Source of the DNA: S5-A14a sp050908895
Lineage (GTDB): Bacteria; Bacillota; Clostridia; Peptostreptococcales; Anaerovoracaceae
Direction: 5' to 3'
Assembly: GCA_050908895.1 (NCBI GenBank)
Contig: CP171222.1
Coordinates: 1,178,001 to 1,242,000 of the forward strand
DNA: 64,000 nucleotides
Part shown: positions 43,995-52,255 of the stretch, in pieces
How positions within the stretch are numbered: the stretch's first letter is position 1
Layout: each line of letters begins with the position of its first letter
Program-made: the position numbers and the translations under genes
The notes under the pieces: generated by a model
Database searches by the model: none
The model's input: the letters and a program-made list of their open reading frames with translations, nothing else
What the model was told of the DNA's origin: nothing

Positions 43995-45350
43995 TTGAAA
44001 GAAAATAAAGTTAATAAAATGGGATCAATGCCGGTTGGAAAGCTACTTTTGTCTATGGCATGGCCACCAACAATCTCAATGAGTATTAACGCATTTTATA
44101 ATATAATAGACAGCATTTTTGTGGCGATGCTAAGTGAGTCTTCTTTAACTGCCGTTTCTCTTGTATTGCCTATACAGATTCTTATGGTAGCAATAGGTGT
44201 AGGATCGGGTGTTGGTGTAAATTCTTTGATATCGAGACGTTTAGGAGAAGGTAAAGTTGAAGAAGCGAGTTTTGCAGGAAGTATAGGTATCAGGTTGGGT
44301 TTTGTAAATTATTTGATTTTTGCTATTATTGGAGTATTTTTTTCCGAGTTATTTATAGGGGGATTCACAAACAATCATCAAATTTTTCTTGACGGAGTAG
44401 CTTATCTGAAAATAATTAGCATTGGTTCAATTTTCTTTATGATACAGTTACTAACTGAAAAAATAATTCAGTCTACAGGTAATATGATTTCTTCAATGAT
44501 AATTACGTTGACGGGAGCACTTGTTAATTTAGCACTTGATCCTATTCTTATATTTGGATTGTTGGGATTTCCTAAAATGGGGGTCACAGGTGCAGCTATC
44601 GCAACTGTTATAGGACAAGGAATTGCAGCAATTCTTGGTGTATATTTGGCGGTTAAACACAGTCATGGCCTGATTATTAGATTATATGGCTTTAAAATGG
44701 AATGGAGAATAATTAAAGATATATACAGCGTTGGGCTTCCTGCTATAATAATGCAATCCATCAGTTCTATAATGGTATTGGGATATAACGCAATTTTAGC
44801 GACTTCACCTACAGCGGTAGCGGTATTAGGAATTTATTTTAGACTCCAATCTATTATATTTATGCCGGTTTTCGGGATGAATCAGGCTGCTATGCCAATT
44901 ATGGGGTATAATTATGGTGCTAAAAATAAGCATAGGTTGATGGAAACTTATATAAAATCATTAATAGCTGTGACGGTTATTATGGCCATAGGTATGGTTA
45001 TGTTTCAGGTAATCCCTAACAAACTTCTTATTTTATTTAGTGCATCAGAAAACATGGTTGCTATAGGAGTTCCTGCACTTAGAATTATAAGCTTGTGTTT
45101 TATTCCGGCAGCGTTTGGTATAATGACTTCAACCATATTCCAAGCCACAGGATACGGAAGCTATAGCTTGATGGCATCTATATTAAGGCAACTTGTTGGC
45201 ATACTTCCAATTGCGTATTTTTTAATGTTAAAAGGTGGACCTACTGCTTCATGGTATTCATTCCCGCTAGCAGAAATGTTAGGCTTTTGTCTCTCGGCTA
45301 TTTTGTTGAGAAAACTCTACAAAGAGAATATCTCAAATTTAGATAAATAG
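43995..45350 (+). CDS. MATE-family multidrug/toxic compound efflux transporter
   Basis: About 451 residues in twelve hydrophobic helices in two homologous halves. The MATE wording PTISMSINAFYNIIDSIFVAML in helix 1 and GMNQAAMPIMGYNYGAKNKHRL in the second half match the family, which exports drugs or metabolites using Na+ or H+. AAGGAGG is too close to ATG 43989, so I prefer TTG 43995. The two differ by only two residues. It is a single gene between the rnpB terminator and the yebC promoter. Substrate unknown. Confidence 0.88.
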   Translation: MKENKVNKMGSMPVGKLLLSMAWPPTISMSINAFYNIIDSIFVAMLSESSLTAVSLVLPIQILMVAIGVGSGVGVNSLISRRLGEGKVEEASFAGSIGIRLGFVNYLIFAIIGVFFSELFIGGFTNNHQIFLDGVAYLKIISIGSIFFMIQLLTEKIIQSTGNMISSMIITLTGALVNLALDPILIFGLLGFPKMGVTGAAIATVIGQGIAAILGVYLAVKHSHGLIIRLYGFKMEWRIIKDIYSVGLPAIIMQSISSIMVLGYNAILATSPTAVAVLGIYFRLQSIIFMPVFGMNQAAMPIMGYNYGAKNKHRLMETYIKSLIAVTVIMAIGMVMFQVIPNKLLILFSASENMVAIGVPALRIISLCFIPAAFGIMTSTIFQATGYGSYSLMASILRQLVGILPIAYFLMLKGGPTASWYSFPLAEMLGFCLSAILLRKLYKENISNLDK

Positions 45351-45436
45351 AAAATTTGCTAACTACTTAAATTCCAAATATGCAAGGAATATTTTAAAAT
45401 TTAAACTAAAATTAGGGTAGTAAAAATCGTGCTTAC

Positions 45437-45465
45437 TTGAAAAAAATAAGTCATTGTAGTATAAT
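45437..45465 (+). promoter_or_regulatory. Sigma-A promoter of yebC
   Basis: TTGAAA (45437-45442), a 17-base spacer and TATAAT (45460-45465). The ribosome site and ATG follow about 30-40 bases downstream. Confidence 0.75.
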
Positions 45466-45503
45466 TTTAATCACAAAGAGTAAAAGTAAATGAGGAGGTG
45501 TCT

Positions 45504-46226
45504 ATGGGAAGACACGGCACGATAGCAGGACGTAAGGCAGCTCAGGACTCTAAGAGAGCGGCTATGTTTACAAAATATGCTAAGGCTATTACAGTCGCAG
45601 CAAAAGATGGTGGAGATCCGGAGTATAATTCGGCTTTAAGGATGGCAATAGAGAAGGCTAAAGCTATTAGTATGCCAAATGACAATATTCAAAGGGCTAT
45701 TAAGAAAGGTACCGGAGAGTTAGAGGGTGTCAACTATGAAGAAGCGGTTTTTGAAGGATATGGACCTGGAGGAGTTGCTATAATTGTTGATTGTTTAACA
45801 GATAATAATAATCGAACAACGTCTTTTGTTAGATCAACCTTTGATAAATATGGTGGAAATTTAGGCACACCTGGATGTGTATCATATATGTTTTCCCGTA
45901 AGGGCATTATCTTAATAGAAAAGAAAGAAGGCCTTAATGAAGATGTGATTATGGAATTAGCATTAGAGTCAGGAGCGGATGATATGATTATCAATGCAGA
46001 TAGTTTTGAGATTCAAACAGATCCTGCAAGTTACACAGAGGTCCATAATGCAATTGTTGAAGCCGGATATACTCCATTTGAATCTGATATTGAATATGTG
46101 CCATCTATGGAATCCACACCTAAAGAAGAGGATTTTCCTAAACTTAGAAAGTTGATAGATGTCCTTGAGGATAATGATGATATTCAGAAGGTACACAATA
46201 ACTGCGGTATAGATATTTTTGAATAA
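45504..46226 (+). CDS. yebC: YebC/PmpR-family protein
   Basis: About 240 residues from ATG 45504 (AGGAGG seven bases upstream, better than the GTG at 45498). The start MGRHGTIAGRKAAQDSKRAAMFTKYAKAI and the centre YEGYGPGG-like FEGYGPGGVAIIV, then NRTTSFVRSTFDKYGGNLGTPGCVSYMF, define the family. Members were called transcriptional regulators, and newer work shows that some help ribosomes translate proline-rich stretches. The N-terminal GHSKW of most members is GRHGT here. A structured RNA and polA follow. Confidence 0.93.
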   Translation: MGRHGTIAGRKAAQDSKRAAMFTKYAKAITVAAKDGGDPEYNSALRMAIEKAKAISMPNDNIQRAIKKGTGELEGVNYEEAVFEGYGPGGVAIIVDCLTDNNNRTTSFVRSTFDKYGGNLGTPGCVSYMFSRKGIILIEKKEGLNEDVIMELALESGADDMIINADSFEIQTDPASYTEVHNAIVEAGYTPFESDIEYVPSMESTPKEEDFPKLRKLIDVLEDNDDIQKVHNNCGIDIFE

Positions 46227-46231
46227 TTGCA

Positions 46232-46415
46232 AGTAAAAACCTAGAACTCTCGTTAAGGAACCATAATTGAACCTACACTACTTAAAGGGGAACCTGAGGT
46301 TTTTCATATGATGACATGCCTTCGAAAGTTGGACCTCAAAGTATGGAAACAGGGTACCCACCTATCATCAGATAGGCATCAATTATATCCTGACGGAGCT
46401 TCCGGGTTTTTTATT
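46232..46415 (+). ncRNA. ssrS: Structured RNA, probably 6S RNA (ssrS)
   Basis: The yebC-polA gap folds as a single long rod. AAAAACCTAGAA..CTC at the 5' end pairs imperfectly with GAGCTTCCGGGTTTTT at the 3' end. ATAATTGA (about 46263) pairs with TCAATTAT (about 46378), CTGAGGT with ACCTCA encloses a TGCCTTCGAAAGTTGG arm, and CCTATC/GATAGG forms a small hairpin. Size (about 180 nt), closing stem with T-run, and segments such as GGACCTCAAA and AACAGGGTACCCACC recall Firmicute 6S RNA, which binds sigma-A RNA polymerase. I cannot check it against a covariance model. Strand is set by the T-run. Confidence 0.62.
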
Positions 46416-46457
46416 AATTATAATTTTGATTTTTTTAATTCGTAATAAGGAATATAG

Positions 46458-49112
46458 GTGAACAAAATGTCTAAAGGTGTGAAGAAAAAATTGCTAGCCA
46501 TTGATGGTACAAGTTTAATATATAGATCTTTTTATGCTATACAGAGCGAAATGAGAAATAAAGAAGGACAAAGTACTCGTGGTATTTATGGTTTTTTATC
46601 TATGTTATTTAAGTTAATAGATGACTATACACCTGATTATTTTGCTGTAGCATGGGATTTAAAAAGCCCCACATTTCGTCATAAATCTTATGCAGAATAC
46701 AAGGGCAATCGTAAACCAATGCCACCTGATTTAGCTACAGAAATTCCTTTGCTTAAAGAAGTATTAGAAGCACTAGATATCAAGAACTTATCTTTAGAAG
46801 GGTATGAGGCTGATGACATACTGGGAACTCTTGCACATCAAGGCGAAAAAGCAGGAATCGACGTTTTAATTGTCACTGGTGATAAGGATGCCTTGCAACT
46901 GGCTACAGATACAACTAAGATAATGATTAATAGGGTTGGTATATCAAATTTTGTAATATATGATAAACAAGAAATATTATCTGAATATGGAATGACGCCT
47001 GATGAATTTATTGATTTAAAAGCATTAATGGGGGATAGTTCTGATAATATTCGTGGAGTGCCTGGTGTCGGTAAGGTGACGGGAGTAAAGTTAATTCAAA
47101 AATATAAGTCTATTGAAAATTTAATTGCTAATTATAAGGAGATTACGAAGCCTAAATTAAAATCATCTATAGAGGCAAATATAGATAATCTTGTTATTAA
47201 CAAGGAACTTGTAACTATTGTTAAAGACGTTCCAATTGAATTTTCCTTTGGTGATCTTAAATATGATAATATAGATAGAGAAAAGGTTAAGGAATGGTTT
47301 GTAAAACTAGATTTTAAACGATTTCAGAAACTTTTAAACTTAGATGATGTTTCAATAAGTGAAACATCTGGAATTGTATCAGATAAGAATGAATTAGAGG
47401 GGATAAATATACAAGCAGATTTTGATTTATCTAATATATTAGACAAAATTAAAAATTGCGAAGAAGTTTACTTAAAAATATTTACTGACAACAATCATCT
47501 TTTTTTACCTATTGTTGATAAGCTGGGAATTGCATTTAAAGATGAAGATTCTTTTGAGGGCATTTTAGTCAGAGAAAAAAAAGATATTATTTATATTTTA
47601 TCATATCTTTCGGATAATCAGATTGGGATTGTTGGCCATGATATAAAGCCGGATATATTTGCCGCTTTATCCATGAAAATTTCTAATTTAACTGTTAAGT
47701 ATGATACTCAAATTGCAGAATATGTCATAAATCCATCTAAACGAGATTATAACATAGGTAATCTTGCTTTGGGATACCTTACTGCAGACAAAATATCAAA
47801 AAATGAGGATGATGAACTTTGGTTTGGAAATTATTTTGTGGCAGTAGATAAAATAAGGGAATGTCAGAAAAAAATCCTTTCTGAAGGGAAGTTACTTAAT
47901 CTGTTAAATGAAATTGAACTTCCTCTGATTAGTGTACTTGCTGAAATGGAATATAATGGCATAGCTGTAGATGGCAATGTATTAGATGCCATGGGCAAAG
48001 AGTTTGCTTCACATATTAAAGTCTTGGAGGAAGAGATTTATTCTTTTGCCGGAGAGGAATTTAACATCAATTCGCCTAGTCAACTAGGTGTAATTCTTTT
48101 TGAAAAACTTAATTTACCTTTTGCAAAAAAAACTAAGAGGGGCTATAGTACTAGTGCGGATATATTGGAAAAATTGATGAATCATCATCCAATAGTGGAA
48201 AAAATTTTAGAGTATAGAGCTGTTTCTAAGTTAAAAGGCACTTATGTTGACGGTTTGATAAAATTAATCAGTAAAGATGGAAGAATAAGGCCGCATTTTA
48301 TGCAGACAGTAGCTGCCACAGGGCGATTGAGTTGTATAGAGCCAAATCTACAAAACATTCCTATTCGAACTGAGCAGGGAAGAATGATTAGAAAGGGATT
48401 TATTTCTGGCGGAGAAGATAGAATTCTTGTCGGTGCAGACTATTCCCAGATTGAACTTAGAATATTAGCTCATTTATCGGGAGATGAAGCACTAATCAAT
48501 GCATTTAATGAAGATGAAGACATACATACATTAACTGCAATAAAAATCTTCGGGCTTAATCCAAAAGATGTAACACCACTTTATAGAAGTCGTGCTAAAG
48601 CAATTAACTTTGGTGTAATATATGGAATGAGTGGATTTGGTTTATCAGAAAACTTAGATATTACTAGAAAAGAAGCTGAAAAATATATTAAAGAATATTT
48701 TGATAAGTATAAATCCGTCAGGGAATATATGGACAAAGAAATTAAGGAATGTAAATCAAATGGATTTTCGACTACAATTTTTGGCAGAAGAAGGTATATC
48801 GGAGACATAAACGCTACAAATTTTATGGTTAGAAAAGCCGCTGAAAGATTGGCAATGAATACACCTATTCAGGGGGCAGCAGCAGATATAATAAAGTTAG
48901 CAATGATTAAAGTTTACAAAAGATTAAAAGCTGAGGCACCGGATATTAAGCTGATTTTACAAATTCATGACGAATTAATTTTAGAAGTTCCAATCGAAAA
49001 GAAAGAAATAGCTAAAAAAATATTGGTAGAAGAGATGGAAAATGCTACACATTTGGCTGTAAAATTAGAAGCTAATCCATCAGAAGGAAAATCGTGGTAC
49101 GAACTAAAATGA
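46458..49112 (+). CDS. polA: DNA polymerase I
   Basis: 884 residues (a second ATG lies four codons in). Residues 1-290 are the 5'-nuclease (LAIDGTSLIYRSFYA, EADDILGTLA, VTGDKDALQL, GDSSDNIRGVPGVG). Residues 310-490 have the 3'-5' exonuclease fold, but the first catalytic DxE is not visible (VYLKIFTDNNHLF at its place), so proofreading is probably lost as in Bacillus Pol I. Residues 500-884 are the polymerase: motif A DYSQIELRILAH, motif B RSRAKAINFGVIYGMSGFGLS, motif C QIHDELILEVP. It overlaps coaE. Confidence 0.96.
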   Translation: MNKMSKGVKKKLLAIDGTSLIYRSFYAIQSEMRNKEGQSTRGIYGFLSMLFKLIDDYTPDYFAVAWDLKSPTFRHKSYAEYKGNRKPMPPDLATEIPLLKEVLEALDIKNLSLEGYEADDILGTLAHQGEKAGIDVLIVTGDKDALQLATDTTKIMINRVGISNFVIYDKQEILSEYGMTPDEFIDLKALMGDSSDNIRGVPGVGKVTGVKLIQKYKSIENLIANYKEITKPKLKSSIEANIDNLVINKELVTIVKDVPIEFSFGDLKYDNIDREKVKEWFVKLDFKRFQKLLNLDDVSISETSGIVSDKNELEGINIQADFDLSNILDKIKNCEEVYLKIFTDNNHLFLPIVDKLGIAFKDEDSFEGILVREKKDIIYILSYLSDNQIGIVGHDIKPDIFAALSMKISNLTVKYDTQIAEYVINPSKRDYNIGNLALGYLTADKISKNEDDELWFGNYFVAVDKIRECQKKILSEGKLLNLLNEIELPLISVLAEMEYNGIAVDGNVLDAMGKEFASHIKVLEEEIYSFAGEEFNINSPSQLGVILFEKLNLPFAKKTKRGYSTSADILEKLMNHHPIVEKILEYRAVSKLKGTYVDGLIKLISKDGRIRPHFMQTVAATGRLSCIEPNLQNIPIRTEQGRMIRKGFISGGEDRILVGADYSQIELRILAHLSGDEALINAFNEDEDIHTLTAIKIFGLNPKDVTPLYRSRAKAINFGVIYGMSGFGLSENLDITRKEAEKYIKEYFDKYKSVREYMDKEIKECKSNGFSTTIFGRRRYIGDINATNFMVRKAAERLAMNTPIQGAAADIIKLAMIKVYKRLKAEAPDIKLILQIHDELILEVPIEKKEIAKKILVEEMENATHLAVKLEANPSEGKSWYELK

Positions 49113-49729
49113 TAGTCGGAATAACGGGCGGAACAGGTAGCGGCAAGTCATCTGTAGCGCAATATTTGAGGACTAAAGGATATAAAGTAATTGATGCAGA
49201 TGAAATTGCCCAAAATCTCTTGGAAAAGGGAGAAATGGCATATATAAAGACTGTAGAGGCATTTGGCGAATCTATAATCGATATGGAAGGTAAGATTGAT
49301 AGAAAAAAATTAGGGAACATTGTTTTTTCAAATAAGAAGGATTTGTCTATTCTTGAAACTATAGTTACAAAAGAAGTTATAAATAAAATTATACGGTTGA
49401 TTAGACCCTATGGAAAACAGTCCGGTTTATCAGGCAAATATTCCCTTGAAGGGGGTATAATTTTCGTCGATGCACCTCTTTTGTTTGAGACCGGCCTTAA
49501 TGATAATATGGATGTTGTTTGGTTAGTTACTGCAGATAAATCCATGCGTGTATCAAGACTTATTGAACGGGATAATATAACGCTTGATGAAATTGAAATG
49601 CGAATGCAAAACCAAATGGATGAAAAAGAAAAAATTTTAAAATCAGATGTAGTTTTTTTTAATAACGGAACTTTGGAGGAACTTTTGCATAAAGTTGATG
49701 AGCAACTTGCAAAATATATGAAAGTATGA
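49112..49729 (+). CDS. coaE: Dephospho-CoA kinase
   Basis: About 205 residues. The frame opens at 49094 inside polA, but ATG 49109-49111 (MIVGITGG) is the natural start within a base or two of the polA stop. Walker A GITGGTGSGKSSVAQYL is at the N-terminus, then VIDADEIAQNL, and the lid region with RLIERDNITLDEIEMRMQNQM near 155. It phosphorylates dephospho-CoA in the last step of CoA synthesis. Order polA-coaE is common in Firmicutes. The next gene overlaps by four bases (ATGA). Confidence 0.94.
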   Translation: MVGITGGTGSGKSSVAQYLRTKGYKVIDADEIAQNLLEKGEMAYIKTVEAFGESIIDMEGKIDRKKLGNIVFSNKKDLSILETIVTKEVINKIIRLIRPYGKQSGLSGKYSLEGGIIFVDAPLLFETGLNDNMDVVWLVTADKSMRVSRLIERDNITLDEIEMRMQNQMDEKEKILKSDVVFFNNGTLEELLHKVDEQLAKYMKV

Positions 49730-51396
49730 AAATAGAGTCTAACAAATCAATATTAAGAGATGTAATTGATTTTTTGCATAAAAATATTATTGTTGTAATT
49801 GTGTGCTTTGTAATTTTATCAGGAAGCATTGCATCTTTATTTTTGTTTTTTGATAAAGACGATAGTAAATTGGATGAAAATAATGAAAAATTTAAATCTG
49901 TAAATGAGTTAAATTTTTATGCCGCTAAACCGGAAAATTGGAACATACTGACTTCCAACGAATCAGATGTATATAAGTTATGGCCTTTGCTGTATTGTAG
50001 TTTATTTAAGTTTGATAAAAATTTAGACGTTAAAGGGGATTTAGTAAAAGATTACAGTACTGATGTTGAAAATGGAACAGTCACATTAACTTTAGATGAT
50101 AAATCAAAATTTTCAGATGGTAGTTCTATTGTTGCAAAAGATGTAGCTGAAACTGTTAGTGCAATTATTAGCATTGGGGATAATTCACCCTTTTATTCTT
50201 ATGCTGCTAAAATAGACCATGTAAAGCAAATATCGGATTTTCAGATTTTAATTACATTTAAATCACCTTCCGATGCAAGTTTGACAAATCTTGTTTTCCC
50301 AATTGTATCTAATTCGAATTTTTCACGAAGTAATAATGATATTAATCAGGTTACTTCAGGTAAATATAAAATATTGACAAGTGATGAAAAAAAAGTTCAT
50401 TTGACTCCAAATGAAGGTTACACAGGAAATAGGGTGGAAAATAGTATTACAATTACTTATATTAATCAAAAATCCGATATCAGTGGTCTAATTTCAATCG
50501 GGGCAGTTACCGGAACATTTGATAAATCTCTAAACGCCGAGACTAAGGCGGAAGACTTAAAACTAAATTTTAAACCAATAGTTTCTAATAAGATGGAATA
50601 TTTGGGTTTTAATTTTAGAAATAAATTTTTAAAGGAAAAAGTTTTGAGACGGGCAATTGTTAATTCCATAGAATTTAATTCTCTTGTCGAAGACTATTTT
50701 TCAGGGGCAGGAGTTACGAATACATCTGTTTATTATCCAGGTTTTTTGTCTTCAGAAAAACTTTCGAATAGTAATAGTAAATATAGCCCATCTGAAGCAG
50801 TAGTATCACTTAAAAAAAATAAATATAAAAAATCTGACTCTGAAAAATTAATAGATCCTCAAGGGGAGGACATTAAATTTTCCATATTAATAAATGAATC
50901 TAGTGCTATAAGAAATTATATGGCAGAAGATATAAAAAAATTTTTAGATAAACTTAATATTGAGGTTAACATAGAAAAAGTCCCTGACTCTGAGTATTTT
51001 TCCAGGATTAATTCAGGGGAATTTGATATATATATTGGCGGATTGGAAATAGATCCAAGATTTGATTTAAGAAAACTATTTGACAAATCCGGCCCTATCG
51101 GTTATCCTAATGAAGATGCTATTAATCTTGTTAATAAGATGGAAATGTGTTTATCCACATCTGAACGGAAGAAAGTATATAGGAAATTAAGCAATATACT
51201 CCAGGAGGATGTTCCATATTATTGCATTGGGTACTATCAGTATGGTTTTATTTCAGGTGGCAGATGGAAAAATAAGCCCCAATCTACTTTTTTTGATCCG
51301 TACTACAATTGCGATGAATGGAAATGGGAGAAATCAGATTCTATGAAAGATAAATCAAATCTTAAATCAGAAGAAGATGAGGCAAAAAAGAATTAG
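49726..51396 (+). CDS. Orphan membrane-anchored family-5 solute-binding protein
   Basis: 556 residues. An N-terminal hydrophobic anchor (about 20-42, VVIVCFVILSGSIASLFLFF) has no lipobox cysteine, so this is a signal-anchored rather than lipid-anchored protein. The rest is an oligopeptide-binding (SBP_bac_5) fold: VKDYSTDVENGTVTLTLDD with KFSDGSSIVAKDVAETV near 130, the hinge and EYLGFNFRNKFLKEKVLRRAI near 300. No permease or ATPase is in the window. It is translationally coupled to coaE (ATGA) and followed eight bases later by tRNA-Leu. A lysine-rich C-terminal tail ends it. Ligand unknown. Confidence 0.78.
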   Translation: MKIESNKSILRDVIDFLHKNIIVVIVCFVILSGSIASLFLFFDKDDSKLDENNEKFKSVNELNFYAAKPENWNILTSNESDVYKLWPLLYCSLFKFDKNLDVKGDLVKDYSTDVENGTVTLTLDDKSKFSDGSSIVAKDVAETVSAIISIGDNSPFYSYAAKIDHVKQISDFQILITFKSPSDASLTNLVFPIVSNSNFSRSNNDINQVTSGKYKILTSDEKKVHLTPNEGYTGNRVENSITITYINQKSDISGLISIGAVTGTFDKSLNAETKAEDLKLNFKPIVSNKMEYLGFNFRNKFLKEKVLRRAIVNSIEFNSLVEDYFSGAGVTNTSVYYPGFLSSEKLSNSNSKYSPSEAVVSLKKNKYKKSDSEKLIDPQGEDIKFSILINESSAIRNYMAEDIKKFLDKLNIEVNIEKVPDSEYFSRINSGEFDIYIGGLEIDPRFDLRKLFDKSGPIGYPNEDAINLVNKMEMCLSTSERKKVYRKLSNILQEDVPYYCIGYYQYGFISGGRWKNKPQSTFFDPYYNCDEWKWEKSDSMKDKSNLKSEEDEAKKN

Positions 51397-51404
51397 TATT
51401 ATTT

Positions 51405-51486
51405 GCGGCCGTGGCGGAATGGCAGACGCGCACGCTTGAGGGGCGTGTGGGCAACCGTGCTGGTTCAAGTCCAGTCGGCCGCACCA
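51405..51486 (+). tRNA. tRNA-Leu (GAG)
   Basis: Acceptor GCGGCCG pairs with CGGCCGC, and the anticodon loop TTGAGGG in stem CACGC/GCGTG gives GAG. A long variable arm (TGGGCAACCGT region) fits a class II tRNA, the T loop is GGTTCAAGTCC, and CCA is encoded. Confidence 0.95.
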
Positions 51487-51490
51487 TTTT

Positions 51491-51577
51491 GCCGGCGTGA
51501 TGGAATTGGCAGACGTGCAGGATTCAAAATCCTGTGGTGGTAACACCGTATGGGTTCGACCCCCATCGCCGGCACCA
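51491..51577 (+). tRNA. tRNA-Leu (CAA)
   Basis: Acceptor GCCGGCG pairs with CGCCGGC, and the anticodon loop TTCAAAA in stem CAGGA/TCCTG gives CAA. It has a long variable arm (GTGGTGGTAACACCGT), T loop GGGTTCGACCCC and encoded CCA. It is four bases after the first tRNA-Leu. Confidence 0.95.
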
Positions 51578-51616
51578 AATTTTAATATGTAGATTAGATG
51601 TATTTAGGAGGTAGAC

Positions 51617-52087
51617 ATGGGTTCTGGATTGGGTGCAAATTTTTTGCTCTTAGGAGTATTTGTAGTCGCAATGTATTTTCTTTTGATTAGACCGCAGAAA
51701 AAGAAAGAAAAGGCAGTTGCGGCAATGAGAGATGGTGTTCAAGTTGGAGATAAGATTGTGACTATCGGTGGAATTTGCGGCAAGGTTGTTAAAACTAATG
51801 CTGAAACTTTGGTCATCCAAGTTGGTGCGGATAAAACAAAATTTGAAATAATGAGATGGGCAATTTCTAGCGTAACTGATAAAAGCAAAGCTTCATCATA
51901 TAAATCTAACGATGAAAAAGAAGTGAAGAAGTTTTCTCCGAAATCGTTAAAGAAAGCACCTAGAAAAGAAACTGTAGAAACAGAATCGAAAGCCGAAAAA
52001 GTAAAACATGATGTTGAATTGGCTGTTGAATCAGGTACAGTAAAGGCTGAAGAAACAAAAGAAGAGTTAGGCGATTTAAGTGTGTAA
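51617..52087 (+). CDS. yajC: Preprotein translocase subunit YajC
   Basis: 156 residues, longer than the usual 90-110. One N-terminal transmembrane helix (NFLLLGVFVVAMYFLLIRPQKKKEK) and the conserved MRDGVQVGDKIVTIGGICGKVV region near residue 38 define YajC, the small partner of SecDF. The extra ~60 residues form a Lys/Glu-rich, probably disordered cytoplasmic tail. AGGAGG precedes the ATG. A terminator separates it from secDF, which has its own promoter. Confidence 0.93.
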   Translation: MGSGLGANFLLLGVFVVAMYFLLIRPQKKKEKAVAAMRDGVQVGDKIVTIGGICGKVVKTNAETLVIQVGADKTKFEIMRWAISSVTDKSKASSYKSNDEKEVKKFSPKSLKKAPRKETVETESKAEKVKHDVELAVESGTVKAEETKEELGDLSV

Positions 52088-52110
52088 CCTAAATTACAAT
52101 TTAAATTATA

Positions 52111-52139
52111 GCGATGTATATAAATATACATCGCTTTTT
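52111..52139 (+). terminator. Terminator after yajC
   Basis: GCGATGTATA and TATACATCGC pair perfectly around a short loop, followed by TTTTTA. Confidence 0.85.
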
Positions 52140-52183
52140 AATTTAAATATCTTTAAGGTTTCTTATAAATTAACTCAATTTAC

Positions 52184-52212
52184 TTGCCGATTAAGCGGAA
52201 AAGTAGTAATAT
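52184..52212 (+). promoter_or_regulatory. Possible promoter of secDF
   Basis: TTGCCG, a 17-base spacer and TAATAT lie between the yajC terminator and the secDF ribosome site. The boxes are moderate matches. Confidence 0.4.
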
Positions 52213-52255
52213 ATACTATGTATGATTTTATATTTTTATAAGTGAAGGTGATGTT

